From: Chiua virens
Lineage: Eukaryota > Basidiomycota > Agaricomycetes > Boletales > Boletaceae
Direction: 5' to 3'
DNA length: 64,000 nucleotides
Assembly (NCBI GenBank): GCA_019787685.1
Contig: JAHNUO010000007.1
Coordinates: 310,001 to 374,000, forward strand
Shown here: piece after piece, positions 1-11,590 of the stretch
How positions within the stretch are numbered: the first letter of the stretch is position 1
Layout of the letters: each line of letters starts with the position of its first letter
The notes under the pieces: model-generated
The model's input: the letters and a program-made list of their open reading frames with translations, nothing else
Databases searched by the model: none
What the model was told of the DNA's origin: nothing
Position numbers and translations under genes: made by a program

Positions 1-1657
1 ACTGATTGAATCGGTGAGGTATGGGTCCTCGGATATGGCCGTAAACATAGAGGTGGCAGCTTGGATGAGGTGGGTGGTGGCATGGTTGCGGAAATGAGAG
101 GTGAGGTCGATAGCAGCAAGGGCGGTTTGTTGAAAAAGAATGAGGGTGACAGGTGTGGCTGCAATGTGCACACTTCATGGGGTATAGGAACTGCGCAGAA
201 GAGTGCATTTAGCTTCAATCCACGGCCGGAAACTGATTGAACCGGTGAGGTGCTCATCCTCGGATACGGTCGTAAATGCAGCAACAGTGGTTCAGATGTG
301 ATAGGCAATGGGACAGCTTTAGGGATGAGAGACCGACTGGGCAATGCAGGTGGTGATGGATCCGACATGATCTGAGCTATCCAGATAGATGTTTTCAGTG
401 ATGCGGCCGGTGTGCTGCTATCGCAAACGGATGGCAATGATGGTGGATCTGGTGGTGATAAAACAGTTGTGTCTTCTGGAGGCAAGTGAAGTGGTCGTGC
501 TAAGCCAGGTGGGTGAGAGGGAAGTGAGTGGGATGAGAGTATGCACCCGGTTGGCTGTTTTGTCATAGCCAAAAATGTCAATCTGCTGAGCTGCAATCCA
601 GTACTATGTGACGGATGGGTGAGTGGTGGCATGAGCTTTGTTGATGGCGACTTCATAGTCATCCGAGGTGACAGAGGTGGCAAGGCCGGCATGGTTGATG
701 GTGAGAGCGATGGGGTAAACGAGTCGGGTTGTGGCATATCCGAAGAGGGTGAAGGTGGTTGGATCGGTCGTGGTGATGGATCCGAGAATGTCCGGATTGA
801 TGTATGCATGAGTACATCCAGTGGCAGAGAGATTGTGGCTGAGGAGGGTGAGCATAGTGGGTGAGATGTGTTGGGGCAATCTGGTTCATCTTGCTCCTGT
901 GTTTTGGCATGCGGTACCGCAAATTCGACAGCTGTGAGAGGCAGATCAGCACAGACAGGTTCAATTGAGACGTTACCGGATTGCTCAGGATCGCATTCTA
1001 CTATCCTTGAATAGATCCAGATGGAATCACTTTGCGGCATGTGATCTGCTAGATTCGATGAGGTGGATGCTGAGGCAAGGATGGGGTCAGTGGTGATGTC
1101 GATGGATGGTTCTGGAACATAAAGTGGGTAGTCATCGTCGTATGATGAGTACCAGTGCTGGACATCCACTACAAACATTGACCAATCCGGCTGTGCTGCA
1201 AGTACTTGCTGTGATGTCCACCATAGCTCAGCATCTTCTGGGTAGGCATACCAGATGGCTGTATTAATCTTCTGTGCGTCCGTGAGTCCAATGCTTGTAG
1301 CTAACTGATCAACATGTTTCAAAACTGTGACGGAATGGTCGCATCGAAATGTGGGGCGCTAGAGGCAGTCTGGAAGGGCAGCTGTAGGAGATATCCGGGT
1401 GATGGCATAGTAACAACTTGGATGGTGGTGCAGGTCCCCGTGTGCCGTGACAGGTGTGTCATCTGACTTGTCTGATGTCACTTAGAGTTCTGTGGCAGCG
1501 TAAGGGTAGTGGTGCAGGGTTCAATAGGAGTGATTCGGATGCTATGCAAGGAGGTGTTAACCAAGGCGAAAATTTTCTGAGAAGTGAAGCGAAGGTATGT
1601 CATGAGTGAGGTGAATAATGAGTGGATTGGTTGTTGTCAGTCTGTACCAACTTCTGG
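1..1657 (-). pseudogene. Degenerate Ty3/gypsy gag-protease remnant (family C element)
   Basis: Internal region of a minus-strand LTR retrotransposon whose 5' LTR lies at 1682-2294. The minus-strand reading around 1140-1290 contains AIWYAYPEDAELWW and PDWSMFVVDVQHWY. This aligns with the gag of the intact element further right (ALRYAALDEAEVWQ and the block ending in KKLYPGCEG), so families C and A are related. A minus-strand peptide at about 780-860 (SATGCTHAYINPDIL) resembles a decayed retropepsin active-site region, but the catalytic Asp is not present. Stops and frame changes are frequent. A roughly 230-bp imperfect duplication is visible, with similar blocks at 1-60 and 230-290. Pol, if it exists, lies beyond the left edge. 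The gag assignment is moderately secure and the protease assignment is weak. Confidence 0.6.
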
Positions 1658-1679
1658 AAGTCCCTCGTGGTGGGCTGCA
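1658..1679 (-). other. Primer-binding site of family C element
   Basis: Read on the minus strand, the sequence two bases downstream of the LTR edge is TGCAGCCCACCACGAGGGA. It matches the primer-binding site of the family A element (TGGAGCCCACCGCGAGGGG) with a few changes, at the same 2-nt spacing from the LTR. This shows that the neighbouring LTR is a 5' LTR and not a solo copy. Confidence 0.6.
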
Positions 1680-1681
1680 GT

Positions 1682-2294
1682 TGAAGGTAATATATCCTGG
1701 CTGTAGTGCAATACTCAGGGGGATTGAAAGAATAGAAAAGAGGGTGAAGGAATGCGATTCCATTCGACCCAGGGACAACACTGAGTTGGTGAATGATGAA
1801 TAATGGTTTTTGAGTAGTCCGAGATGAATCTGGGGTGAATCCGGATTAAAACGGATAGAAAAGCAGACATGGCAGTCCAATCCAGATCGAGAAAATACGA
1901 GGAGAGCGAGAGAAAACAAACGTCAACCGAAAACAATGTGAGACAGATGCACACAGGCAAAAGCTACTGTATTTTGTCAATACAGTGAATTTATAGTCCT
2001 TGGGAATACCCTCAGACTCATCCTAAGTAAGGATAATAATAAACAGAAGGTTTTCATACGGTATAAAGTTCAAGAGGCACCCGAATGTCCCTGCAAGGGC
2101 TGCATGACGTGGTCTAGCCAATGCTAAGTATGAATAAGGAGCATCAAAAATAAAATAAAAGAGTCTGAGGCAAAACAGGCATGGATACAGCAATCCAGAT
2201 GAGTTCACACAAGCAGACAGATCAGGATCGGGATCGGGTGACAACAGGGTGTGGAAATGTGCTATGCGAGCACAGGGAATACCTATTCCCTACA
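1682..2294 (-). repeat. LTR, family C, 5' LTR of a minus-strand element
   Basis: 613 bp, TG...CA in minus orientation (starts TGTAGGGAATAGG, ends ACCTTCA). Near-identical copies occur at 11,591-12,205 (+) and 33,899-34,513 (-). It is followed on its 3' side by a primer-binding site and gag-like sequence, so it is the 5' LTR of an element that runs off the left edge. It interrupts the protease region of the family B element to its right. Confidence 0.8.
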
Positions 2295-4148
2295 GGATTG
2301 GGTCACAAGATGATACCCAGTTTTGGTGCTGAGGTAGTTGAAGATTTTGCTGTCCCAGATGGGATCAATGTCAATGTGGCAGGTTGGGATGACCGGCGGC
2401 AGATGAGCGAGCTTGGCGGAGTGGCAAGGTTCGTCATGGGTGATAGGAGGGAAGTCGGGTTCGGGAGCAGTGATGGTGATGGTTTTGGTGACCCAATTGA
2501 TGGTGGGGTTGGTCACCTTGAGCCAAGGGAGGCCAAGGATAACATTCTTAGAACCACAGTGGATGATGTGGAACTTTACATGTTGGAGTACTCCGCCAAG
2601 AGCAATCCGAAGGGTGGTGGTGAACTTGATGTCACCGTTCTTGTTTGAGGGGAGTCCATGTTCTGAACTGGGATAGGTTTCGGAAGGCACTCCTTAGGAA
2701 ACTTGTTCTTCTGGACAAAGTGCCAGTCGATACAGTTTATCCTGGCTCCAGAGTTGATGAGAGCACGGGTGTCGATGTCTTTCGAGGTAGTGGTAGCATT
2801 CAGTCTAATCGGGATCTGCATAGATTGACATGCTAACTCAGCTACTAGTACATGGGTACGAGAGTGGGGGGATACTGGCGTCGAATTGGTCTTCCTCCTT
2901 AAAAACCCGTGATGGGTTCAGGGGCGTTCAAGTTGACTTTGTTGACGCTCATAGAGTCGTCATCATCATCCTCTATCTCCTGCAAGGTGGGGATAGGTTT
3001 GGGTTTGGGTTCAGCTTTCCAGACCTTTTTGTTAGGCACGGGAGCAGAACGAGCAGAGTTGGTCATGAAGACCGGGCAAGAGGAGGTGCAATGGCCAGGT
3101 TGGCGGCATCGGAAGCAGAGGTTCTTGTCAATGCATCGCTTTCGCTCAGCATCTGTTATCTTGTTGATGTGGATAGAGTCCATGTCCATGGCATCAGGGT
3201 CTCATTCTTTTTTACAGGAAGGAGCAGGGGAGTCATGGAAGACAACAGCGGCGGTGGGTTTCTTGTTGTGATGAGCGATCTCATCTGCGCAGTTCCCACT
3301 ATGTTTTGAAATGAGTGGCCTGGGAGTACCACTTGTCGATAGTCGTGGGTATGGTGTCCATTCCCTGGATCCTATGCATAAGCAAAGGGGGAAGGCCGGC
3401 AGCGAAGAAGTTGATCAGAACTGAATCTGATCCGGTGAGGGTGGCGGTGGCAACCTTGTTGCGGAACGAGGAGATGTAGGAGGGAACATCCTTGTTGCAG
3501 GTTACCTGAGTGGTGGAGAGCCAGGCGATGGCGTAGAATGTATCAGCCCAAGTCTTAGTGGATCCTTCTGTCATAAATGAAAGGGCGAAGGTGACACACT
3601 TGTTATCCATGTCATAGATGGGGTCATTGACGAAGAGATATGTTGCTACATCATTGAGCCAGGGTATGGCATGGTCGTAGGACCCGTCGAAAGTAGAGGG
3701 TTTTCCAAGGCGAAGCTCGGCTGCCTTGCTAGACATGTTGCTAGACGAGGTGGTGGGTGTAGGGTTCAGGGTTGGTACCAAAGGGAGAACCACAGAGGGG
3801 TTCGGGTTCCGGAGTAAGGAGGGTCTGGGGTTGATCCTTCGTGGGGTCATAGGAGACGCTGAAGGAAGCGAGACTTGGTATGTCGAGTGAGGTGGTAAGA
3901 TGTTCAGCTAGTTGCTGAGTTTTGTCTTCAGAGTCAGAGTGTTTGACATTGATGTTGAGGTCATTCTCCTGGAGTTCAGAAGAAGGTGAGGTGGGTTCAG
4001 GGTTGTCATCAGATAAGTTGGACAATGGGGTGTTAGACATCCAAAGACTCCAACTAGGGTTGAGGAGTGGACGAGTGGGAGGTCGTCCTGAAGAAATGAT
4101 GGGCAGCTGCTGCACGGTGGCAGGCTGGGGAAGCTAGTCTTGATCTTA
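2295..4148 (-). pseudogene. Ty3/gypsy gag-protease remnant (family B element)
   Basis: Minus-strand pieces read in order from the LTR at 4149-4869. About 3299-3850 is a gag capsid-like stretch (AAELRLGKPSTFDGSYDHAI, then AIPWLNDVATYLF). About 2899-3189 is a CCHC zinc knuckle, CFRCRQPGHCTSSC. About 2283-2821 is a retropepsin region where the usual DSGA motif reads NSGA (ALINSGARINCID), followed by the ILGLPWL block typical of gypsy proteases. The Asp-to-Asn change at the catalytic position, plus frameshifts between the blocks, mean it is inactive. Reverse transcriptase and integrase are absent because a family C element is inserted at about 2294. Domain order and zinc knuckle make the identification firm. 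Confidence 0.85.
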
Positions 4149-4869
4149 TGTTATGGTAGTCCCAGGTAGGGCCTAGTGTAGATGCAAAAGCACTAAGTAC
4201 CAAGCAGCTGCGATAACTCAAACAACCACCACTTGATACGTGGCATGCTGTAGAGTTCAAGGAGGGTTACTGGTCAGTGGATTGCTACCAGTGAGACGAG
4301 TTAGAACTCAGGTGTTGCTGAGAGCGTCCTGTTGGGAATCTATACCTGAAGGACTGAGACTGCCCCTTGTGATCAGGGTGGACCAAGGTGCTGGACGTTG
4401 GTCGCAGTGACAAGGGATGGCTTAGGTTAAGCCCAAAGAGGAGCAGTGATACTAGCTAGATTGCGTAGATCAAGACTGAGGTACAGGAGTATCACTGCAC
4501 GGTATTTATACTATGAGAGTTGAGCATGGACCAACAGTCCAAAAGGGTAGCCAGGAAGAGCGGAACAGTCAAAGGGCCAAAAGGAGTCATATGGGGCGGG
4601 AGCACCGGACAGATGAAAGTGTAAAAGGTAAAACATGGAAGCTGTCCAAATGACAGTGGAAGTGAAAGCAATCCCTACCAGATCAGGAAGTGGAAGGAAG
4701 GAAGTGATGATGGAACAACAGGTTGGGCCGGAGTTGCATAATCGGATCAAAGAAAGAAAAGGTAAATGGGGCAAAGGGTTAAGCCTTGTGGATTGAATGT
4801 AGGAGGTACCTGTAGTACTGAGCGTAGTGAAAGTAGCAAAGAAAGCAAAGAAAAAGATGAATCATAACA
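4149..4869 (-). repeat. LTR, family B, 5' LTR of the gag-protease remnant
   Basis: 721 bp, TGTTATGATTC...CATAACA in minus orientation. It carries a TATA-like GTATAAATA at about 4505. Copies of the family occur at 7802-10,192, 8305-9942, 18,595-19,228, 33,440-34,784 and, as a fragment, 37,968-38,145. Its outer edge at 4869 abuts plus-strand integrase sequence from another element, so this element inserted into that pol gene. Confidence 0.85.
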
Positions 4870-5805
4870 CTACAACAAGATCATCTCCAACCGTGGTCTG
4901 CAGTTCACTTCCGCATTCACGAAAGAGCTCTCCCAACTCATCGGATACCACCTCTCCCTCTCCACCACCTACCATCCTCAATCCGATGGTGAGACAGAAC
5001 ATGTCAATCAAGAAGTCGAGACCTACCTCTGCATATATTGCCAAATATAAAAACAATCTGGAGAAATAGGGTGACTTACTCCCTATGGCCAAATTCACAC
5101 ACAACCACCACCCCCACTCTGTCATGGGCAAATTGCCCTTCTTTCTCATGTTGGGCTACAAACCCTGTCCCTTACCCGCTATCATTGTGGAAACCAAACT
5201 CCCTGCCATTGAGGAACAGCCTCAAAATGCTCTCCGCTGCCTGTGATGAAGCCCTTGCCACACATGAACTCACCCACCAAGCCATGAAGGCTTGCTCCTT
5301 TAGGAAGTTTAAACCCTTCTCCAAGGGTGATCAGGTTTGGCTAGAAGCCCATAATCTAAAACAGGAACTCATCTCTCTGAAACTTGCATCACGCTGTGAA
5401 GGACCCTTTACCATCACAGAAGTCCTCTCTCTGCTTACCTACTGACTCTGCCTCCCCAAGACCTGGAAAATCCGCCCAGTCTTCCACGCCTTCCTCCTTT
5501 CTCCATATCGAGAAACAGAGACCTACGGACCCAACTTCCTGAAACCTCCACTGGACCTCATTGCCAGCGAAGAAGAATATGAAATTGAGCAGATCCTCCG
5601 CCATAACCAGAACCCATGCAACCGCAAGTTCCTGATCTGCTGGAAGGGCTACTCCGCCTCTGATGACTCTTGGGAACCTGAGACCAACCTAGGAAATGCC
5701 AAGGAAACCATCGACACTTATAAATGTCTCCATCCCAAGGATTTCTCCTCAGTCTCCCACCTCTCAGCCCTTCCACCACCTCAACCACCTTGCTTGCCTC
5801 TCTGA
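4870..5805 (+). pseudogene. Chromovirus integrase C-terminus with chromodomain, truncated
   Basis: Plus-strand 3' end of a Ty3/gypsy pol. From about 4880 it reads IISNRGLQFTSAFTKELSQL followed by YHPQSDGETEHVNQEVETYL. This is the second Asp and the Glu region of the integrase DDE core, with the usual SDRG changed to SNRG. After a stop near 5042 it continues with the C-terminal GDQVWLEAHNLK block. It ends with a clear chromodomain at 5570-5725 (EEYEIEQILRHNQ, then FLICWKGYSASDDSWEPETN), stopping at 5805. Chromodomains in this position steer integration to modified histones in chromoviruses (known for the family). The 5' part of pol is missing because the family B element at 4149-4869 inserted here. 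The LTR matching this pol is probably the family B LTR at 7802. Confidence 0.85.
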
Positions 5806-5820
5806 CCACCACCAGTCCAC

Positions 5821-6527
5821 TGTAGAAAAAGAAAATAATAGGTGATAAGAAGAAAGGTGGGGCAATAGGTTCATCCCAAGGGGGGTTATATTTGAAGGAA
5901 TGATGGATTCAGGTTTGTCTAAGAGTCCTAGAGGCTGGTGAACGATCCGGAATGAAAAGCAGTCGATGTAAAAGTAGCTGGGTGGAGGCGAGGACATGAG
6001 AGTATTGTTTTGAGTAGATGAGACACAGAGGAACGATAGGACGAGGTAAAAGAAAAACTATCCAGCTCACTCACACATGGGAGAGTAAACAGGAGATCTC
6101 CTGAATGCAGAAAGACAATATTTTTGTGTTAGAAACATGGTTTTATAGTCCTGGGCATAACCCAGGACTGTAAAAGGTAATCTGACCCTAAGTAAGTGTA
6201 CAGGATCGACGTAGGGTGAGTATGCTAAGAAGGAGTGTCAAACCTTGTAGATGACAAAGAAAGAAAAGGTGTTAGGATAGTAATGACCTTAATAAGGCCA
6301 AATTGAGTAGAACAAGTCAAATCGGATGAAGCGGAATATGTATGAAGGAACCGGATTGGATCGCGTTGACTTGGATTGGACTTGGATTGGATTCGGATGA
6401 TCTGTAAACGCTAGGAATGAAACCAGGCTGGCACAAAGTCGATGGTGGATGAGACGGGAGGTAATATGACATGATGAAGAGCGAGGAAAGTGTATCCTAT
6501 AACCGTAGGGAGTATCTAACTCCTACA
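5821..6527 (-). repeat. LTR, family D
   Basis: 707 bp. In minus orientation it starts TGTAGGAGTTAG and ends TTTTCTACA, with a TATA-like CTATAAAACC. Copies are at 15,909-16,596 (+) and, split by the family A element, at 21,797-22,238 plus 32,331-32,485 (+). No internal D sequence is attached, so it is probably a solo LTR. The flanking tetramers (CCAC and CCTG) do not form a convincing TSD. Confidence 0.75.
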
Positions 6528-6544
6528 CCTGCATCAGAACTGTT

Positions 6545-7758
6545 ATGGCCTATCATTCTTGCTCCACACCTGACTTTGAATCCGACACCACACTGCTCCC
6601 CGTCTTCACCCCCACTGTTGATATTCCCCACATTGCCCTACCACTCCCTGTTCCCCTGCCATCACTCCACTCCTTGGATGCTCCCTCCTTCTCCTCCGAA
6701 TCATCCCTCACAGAGTCCACCCAACCCATTTCTCCAGCTGGTTCTGGAGTCACTTCCACAGGATGAGGAACAGCAAGTGTACACACTCGCCCTCCTCATC
6801 ATATTCACCATGTTCATTCTCCTCTCATTGCAGTAGACTTGCCATTTCATTCACACTCTATCTGGGCCTCTTTGCCCACCCCCGACTACTTCACTTGCAT
6901 GTGAGCCCTTATCCTTGACCCCAGTATGGTGTTTCCCATTGAATACCACCTCAACCTCAATTCTCCTCTTGAGGGTGAGTCACTCATTCTGTAAGTATGC
7001 CGCATAGAGGGCATGATGGGCCTATGCCCAACACCCTCCTCCTCTTGGCCCTCACCAGCCAGATCCATGACAAAATCCACACATTCCTTGAACACACCCT
7101 ACACCAAATGCAAATGGGTGAATTCCTCACAGACCTCCACTGCTACCAGGCAGAACTCTCCCTCCGCCTCGACCAATCACTTGCTTCAAATGCTCCCTCC
7201 CTGTCTACCCCCTCTGCCTTCTCTCTTCCCTTCTCCCCTGAAGAGATCAACACTTGCAACCGAGCTGAAGTGGAACATATGTTCCAAACTGGTCAGGTTG
7301 ACCTCCCTGAGTCCCACCCTCGCTACCATGAGGCCTGCTATGAATGCCACAAACTTGGGCACATATGCATCAAATGCCAGGACTACCAATGTCCCATTTG
7401 TCTTACCTGGTCCCCTGGACACATCCAATCTCGCTGCCCCAGATGACCCCCTCGTATCCACGCTAGGGTTCTCCTGGCCAACCGACTTACCCCAGTGGCA
7501 GCCAGATCCACCTGGAACTGTCACTCTCCTCGCCCCATCATCCCCTCCAACTCCTCATTGTCTAATGCCTCCTCATTCTCCTCTACACGCCGCCATGCCT
7601 GCCGCTCTATCCTCCTGGCCCCTTCATGCCACCACCTTTCCAGACACTCATTCACCTCCCCAGATCGCTGCTCTGCATCGCTGTGCAACAACCCAATTGA
7701 CAACGAGGGTTATGCCAACATTACGGGCAGCCCTATTAGGGATTTGTTCGATTTCTAA
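6545..7758 (+). pseudogene. Post-pol ORF with two CCHC zinc knuckles, decayed
   Basis: Plus-strand coding remnant between the integrase-chromodomain fragment and the family B LTR at 7802. The longest open piece (6997-7446) ends with two adjacent zinc-knuckle motifs: CYECHKLGHICIKC (C-x2-C-x3-GH-x4-C) and CPICLTWSPGHIQSRC (C-x2-C-x4-PGH-x4-C). After one in-frame stop (TGA, 7444-7446) the frame continues to 7758 with a Ser/Pro-rich tail. The N-terminal part (6545-6766) is Pro/Ser-rich. A gag zinc knuckle would lie upstream of protease, but this one is downstream of the chromodomain and just before a polypurine tract. It therefore looks like an extra third ORF of the element. I do not know its function; nucleic-acid binding is inferred from the knuckles. 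Confidence 0.6.
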
Positions 7759-7789
7759 AGAGGAATCTTCGCATGGTGCTTTGATCTTA

Positions 7790-7801
7790 GTTGGGGGATA
7801 A
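7790..7801 (+). other. Polypurine tract before 3' LTR
   Basis: AGTTGGGGGATAA lies directly before the TGTTATAATTC start of the family B LTR. This purine-rich stretch at an internal/LTR border is where plus-strand synthesis primes in gypsy elements. It makes the LTR at 7802 a 3' LTR and ties the sequence to its left to a plus-oriented element. Confidence 0.55.
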
Positions 7802-8304
7802 TGTTATAATTCATCTTTTCTTTCACTTTTACTTTGATTCCCCTATGCTCAGTACTACAGGTACCTCCTACATTCAATCCACAAGGCTTACCCTTGCCTC
7901 AGATTACTCAGCAAGGGCTTAACCCTTTGCCCCATTTCCTTTTCTTCCTTTGATCCTTATGCAACTCTGGTCCAACCTGTTGTTCTGTTGTCATCTCCTT
8001 TCACTTCCTTGATCCATGAGGGATCACCTTCATTTCTGCTGTCACTTCTGACAGCTTCCATGTTTTACCATTTAAACCTTTGTCTGTCTGGTGCTCCTGC
8101 CCCACACGACTCCTCTTGGCCCTTTGACAGTTCCACTCTTCATGGCCACCCTTTTGGACTCTTGGTCCGTGCACAATACTCATAGTATAAATAGTGTGCA
8201 GTGATACTCCTGTACCTCAGTCTTGATCTATGCAATCTAGCTAGTATCACTGCTCCTCTTTGGGCTTAACCTAAACCATCCCTTCATTGCTGCGACCAAT
8301 GTCC

Positions 8305-9942
8305 TGTTACAATTCATCTTTTTCTTTGCTTTCTTTGCTACTTTCACTACGCTCAGTACTACAGGTACCTCCTACATTCAATCACAAGGCTTACCCTTGC
8401 TTTGGATTACTCAGCAAGGGCTTAACCCTTTGCCCCATTTACCTTTTCTTTCTTTGATCCGATTACACAACTCCAGCCCAACCCATTGTCCCGTCGTCAC
8501 TTCCTTCCTTCCACTTCCTGATCTGGTAGGGATTGCTTTCACTTCCACTGTCATTTGGACAGCTTCCATGTTTTACCTTTTACACTTTCATCCATCCAGT
8601 GCTCCTGCCCCATATGACTCCTTTTGGCCCTTTGACTATTCCGCTCTTCCTGGCCACCCTTTTGGATTATTGGTCCATGCTCGACTCTTGTAGTATAAAT
8701 ACTGTGCTGAAGAACTATAAAACGGGCTGGTGTGACAGGACCAGGATTAGTGGAACAGTCAGATAGAAAGAAAAGGGATGGGTGTGAGTATGACTCATCC
8801 CAAGGGGTTCTGAGGTTGGAGACAAAGTGTCAAGGCGTTGACAAGAGCTTTGAAAGCAATCCGGATGCGTTCCCAGGTGAAACTGTATGAGGATCGACAA
8901 AACCAGCCGAAACATGGGCAGTCGGATGGTTTGGCGATAAGGCAGAGACTCGAGCACACAGTGATCAAGTACGAGTAAGGGCAGATAGAAAAGATAGTTA
9001 AATGGATGAGGTGACTTGGAACCCAAGAGAAACGGGGATCCAAAGATGAAATTTTTTATTTATGAACACAAATTTTATAGTCTCAGGTATTCCCAGGACT
9101 TTTACAGTGGATAAAGTATCAAATAAATAAGGAAAGCATATGTATATGGAGCCGTCTCTTTTGGAGATCGACCCGTGAAAAGGAAAACAATGTTCTGTCA
9201 AGGTGGGATAAGGTTTGATCCGTGAATCAATGGACTACCTTTAAAAATGTCGTACAACCCAACTATCTGTACCTTATAACCAATCGGATATGTGTCGATA
9301 ACACGGAACCGTCTGAAAAGAATCTAAGAAGGTACGAAATAAAATGGAAATTGGACAAAAGAGAGTTGATTAGTGTGTGTCGTGTGATCTCGATCGAGCA
9401 ACCCGATTCGGTCACCTCATGCGAAAACGTGTAGGAACGAAAAACAAAATATATGAATATGGGTTGGATCCACTTGGATGGACACAGGACCATGATGGAC
9501 GGGTAGGACAATCAATGTGGGCAGTCCGGGCATCCTGTACACAAAGCGGGAATACGGGTTTATCACCCCAAGAGGTCATTGACTCCTACAGTGCAGTGAT
9601 ACTCCTGTACCTCAGTCTTGATCTATGCAATCTAGCTAGTATCACTGCTCCTCTTCGGGCTTAACCTAAGTCATCCCTTGTTGCTGCGACCAATGTCCAG
9701 CACCTCAGTCCACCCTGATCACAAGGGGCAGTCTCGGTCCTTTGGGTATAGATTCCCAACAGGATGCTCTCAGCAACACCTGAGTTCTAACTCATCTCAC
9801 TGGTAGCAATCTGCTGACCAGTAACCCTCCTTGAACTCTATAGCGCGCCACGTATCAAGTGGTGGTTGTTTGAGTTATCACAGCCGCTTGGTACTTAGCG
9901 CTTTTGTGTCTATGCTAGGCCCTACCCGGGACTACCATAACA
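8305..9942 (+). mobile_element. Solo LTR, family B (inner), TSD TGTCC
   Basis: Starts TGTTACAATTC and ends GACTACCATAACA. It lies inside another LTR of its own family with TSD TGTCC on both sides (8300-8304, 9943-9947). It is itself interrupted by a family A solo LTR at 8708-9590. No internal sequence remains, so it is the product of LTR-LTR recombination. Confidence 0.85.
8708..9590 (-). mobile_element. Solo LTR, family A, TSD GTGC
   Basis: 883 bp, aligned end to end with the 884-bp LTRs of the intact family A element. It has a 4-bp TSD, GTGC (8704-8707 and 9591-9594). The uninterrupted target is still visible in the outer B LTR at about 8187-8215. Relative to the intact element, many CpG sites here are TpG or CpA, for example GGGATGGGCGCGAG versus GGGATGGGTGTGAG. 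The copy is therefore older. Confidence 0.9.
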
Positions 9943-10219
9943 TGTCCAGCTCCTTGGTCCACCCTGATCACAAGGGGCAGTCTTCAGTCCTTTGGGTATA
10001 GATTCCCAACAGGATGCTCTCAGCAACACCTGAGTTCTAACTCATCTCACTGGTAGCAATCCGCTGACCAGTAACCCTTCTTGAACTCTTCAGCACGCCA
10101 TGTATCAAGTGGTGGTTGTTTGAGTTATTGTAGCCGCTTGGTACTTAGTGCTTTTGCGTCTATGCTAGACCCTACCTGGGACTATCGTAACAGGTCCTGC
10201 AACTGGACCTTAAAACACT

Positions 10220-10700
10220 AGTCCTTTCAAGACCTTCTTGGTACCATCAGATTGAAATACTTTGGTAGATATGAGGTCAGAGAAAATGGTGAGTAGATCA
10301 GCAGTGTCCTTTTCTTTATTGTTCATGGCTTAGGAGTCTTGATATCCAGGTTGTCCATCTCTGCAACATCCTAGGATTTCATATCAGCACTTCAAGTTAT
10401 CTCTGAAGTCTTTTCATTCTTTACCATGGTTTTGATACCTGTGATTTGGCTACCTGTCTCATCATCAACACTATATCTCTCTAAGTCATCAATCATCAAT
10501 GCTGTACTGGCATCACCAACTATCTCTTCAAGTTCTATTACCTTAGGAGTCCTTGGATTGCTTTATCTCCTTTGTTTCTTGATTACTTTGGATGTGTGTT
10601 GATCCTATGACTCTCTGTGACTGTCTGTCCCTGATTCATTGCTTCTAGACATTGCCTTTTGCTTTTTTCCCTTTCCATCCTTTCCCTTTTGCATCACCTT
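10220..10700 (-). pseudogene. Decayed coding remnant, family not identified
   Basis: Minus-strand reading from about 10,320 gives MNNKEKDTADLLTIFSD and then KVFQSDGTKKVLKGLVF, ending in a stop. Upstream on the minus strand the same reading frame gives an acidic stretch (LEEIVGDASTALMIDDLERY) broken by several stops. The composition and the run of sense codons suggest a former protein gene. The DLLTIFSD block recalls multi-copy basidiomycete transposon-associated proteins, but I cannot name the family with confidence. Confidence 0.35.
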
Positions 10701-11590
10701 ATCTTTTGGAGGACATGACCAGGTTTCACCCTTCTAACCATGCCCAGAACAAGTCCCAGATGAGTTCCGGACCTTTTCTGTAGACATATGTGGTCAAGTG
10801 GACTTGCAGAACCCAGGCATGGTAGGTAGAGAAGGGAAAACTAGGTAGACATGTGTATACAACTGTTCCCAACCATTATAATACTATTACACATTGCCTG
10901 TGCATGTTCTAACATGGTCATGACCAAACCATGACCATCCATGACTGGAACAGTCACAGTTCAGTTTAGCCAAAAACGACAAAATAACTGAACTGAACTA
11001 GACCTTCAAACACTAGGTGTGTGTCATATACTGCTCTGTTCTCCGTTCCTCCAGATATAACTCTGGTTCTCTTAGATGATAAATCTAGGTCAATCTCCCT
11101 CAGGACGCAACTCCACAACCCTAGACCTTCTGTTACATATATATGTTTCCTAGTACATAACCTGTGTCTTGCTTATGAGCACAGCTCCAGCTTCCTTAGT
11201 ACCCGACTTATCTCTGGCTATGTAGTTTCCCAATCTCCTATCTTACTTAGAATTAGTCATTCTCTGTTTCTCCATATTATTCATCTCCTTACTCCATGAC
11301 TAATCATTTTGTTTTCTCCAAGTATATAAACCATAGTTACTTTGATTGTAACTTCAGTCTGAATATTAGTTTATTTGTACAACTCACTCCAAACACTCTG
11401 AGAAGTCCTTGACAGTCTTCACTCGACTCGACTCCACTTTATGTGTTGAGTCTTACATCTACCTCCATTCTCTGCAAGTCTGAAATACAGGGACAGACTA
11501 TGACAAGGGCACACCATATATGGTGAAGCCAAGTCCTGTCTGACACTACAACTCCAGAGATCCAGAGTTGACTACCTCCAAGCCGCATGG
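10701..11590. other. No gene recognised
   Basis: AT-rich and CpG-poor sequence with no credible ORF. A TATAAACC motif near 11,325 and a run of short direct repeats suggest decayed LTR material, but no boundaries could be set. Confidence 0.4.

Larger units (their letters stand above)
7802..10192 (+). repeat. LTR, family B (outer), interrupted by a second family B LTR
   Basis: The outer LTR consists of 7802-8304 and 9943-10,192, split by a second family B LTR at 8305-9942. The break is marked by a 5-bp duplication TGTCC (8300-8304 and 9943-9947). The 3' end reads GGGACTATCGTAACA. It follows a polypurine tract and is therefore the 3' LTR of the plus-strand element at 4870-7801. A TATA-like GTATAAATAG is at about 8185. 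Confidence 0.85.

Noticed and set aside
5821..6527. Interpretation of this LTR as the 3' LTR of the chromodomain element
   Set aside because: Its TATA box and TGTAGGAG start show it is in minus orientation, opposite to the plus-strand pol, so it is an independent insertion.
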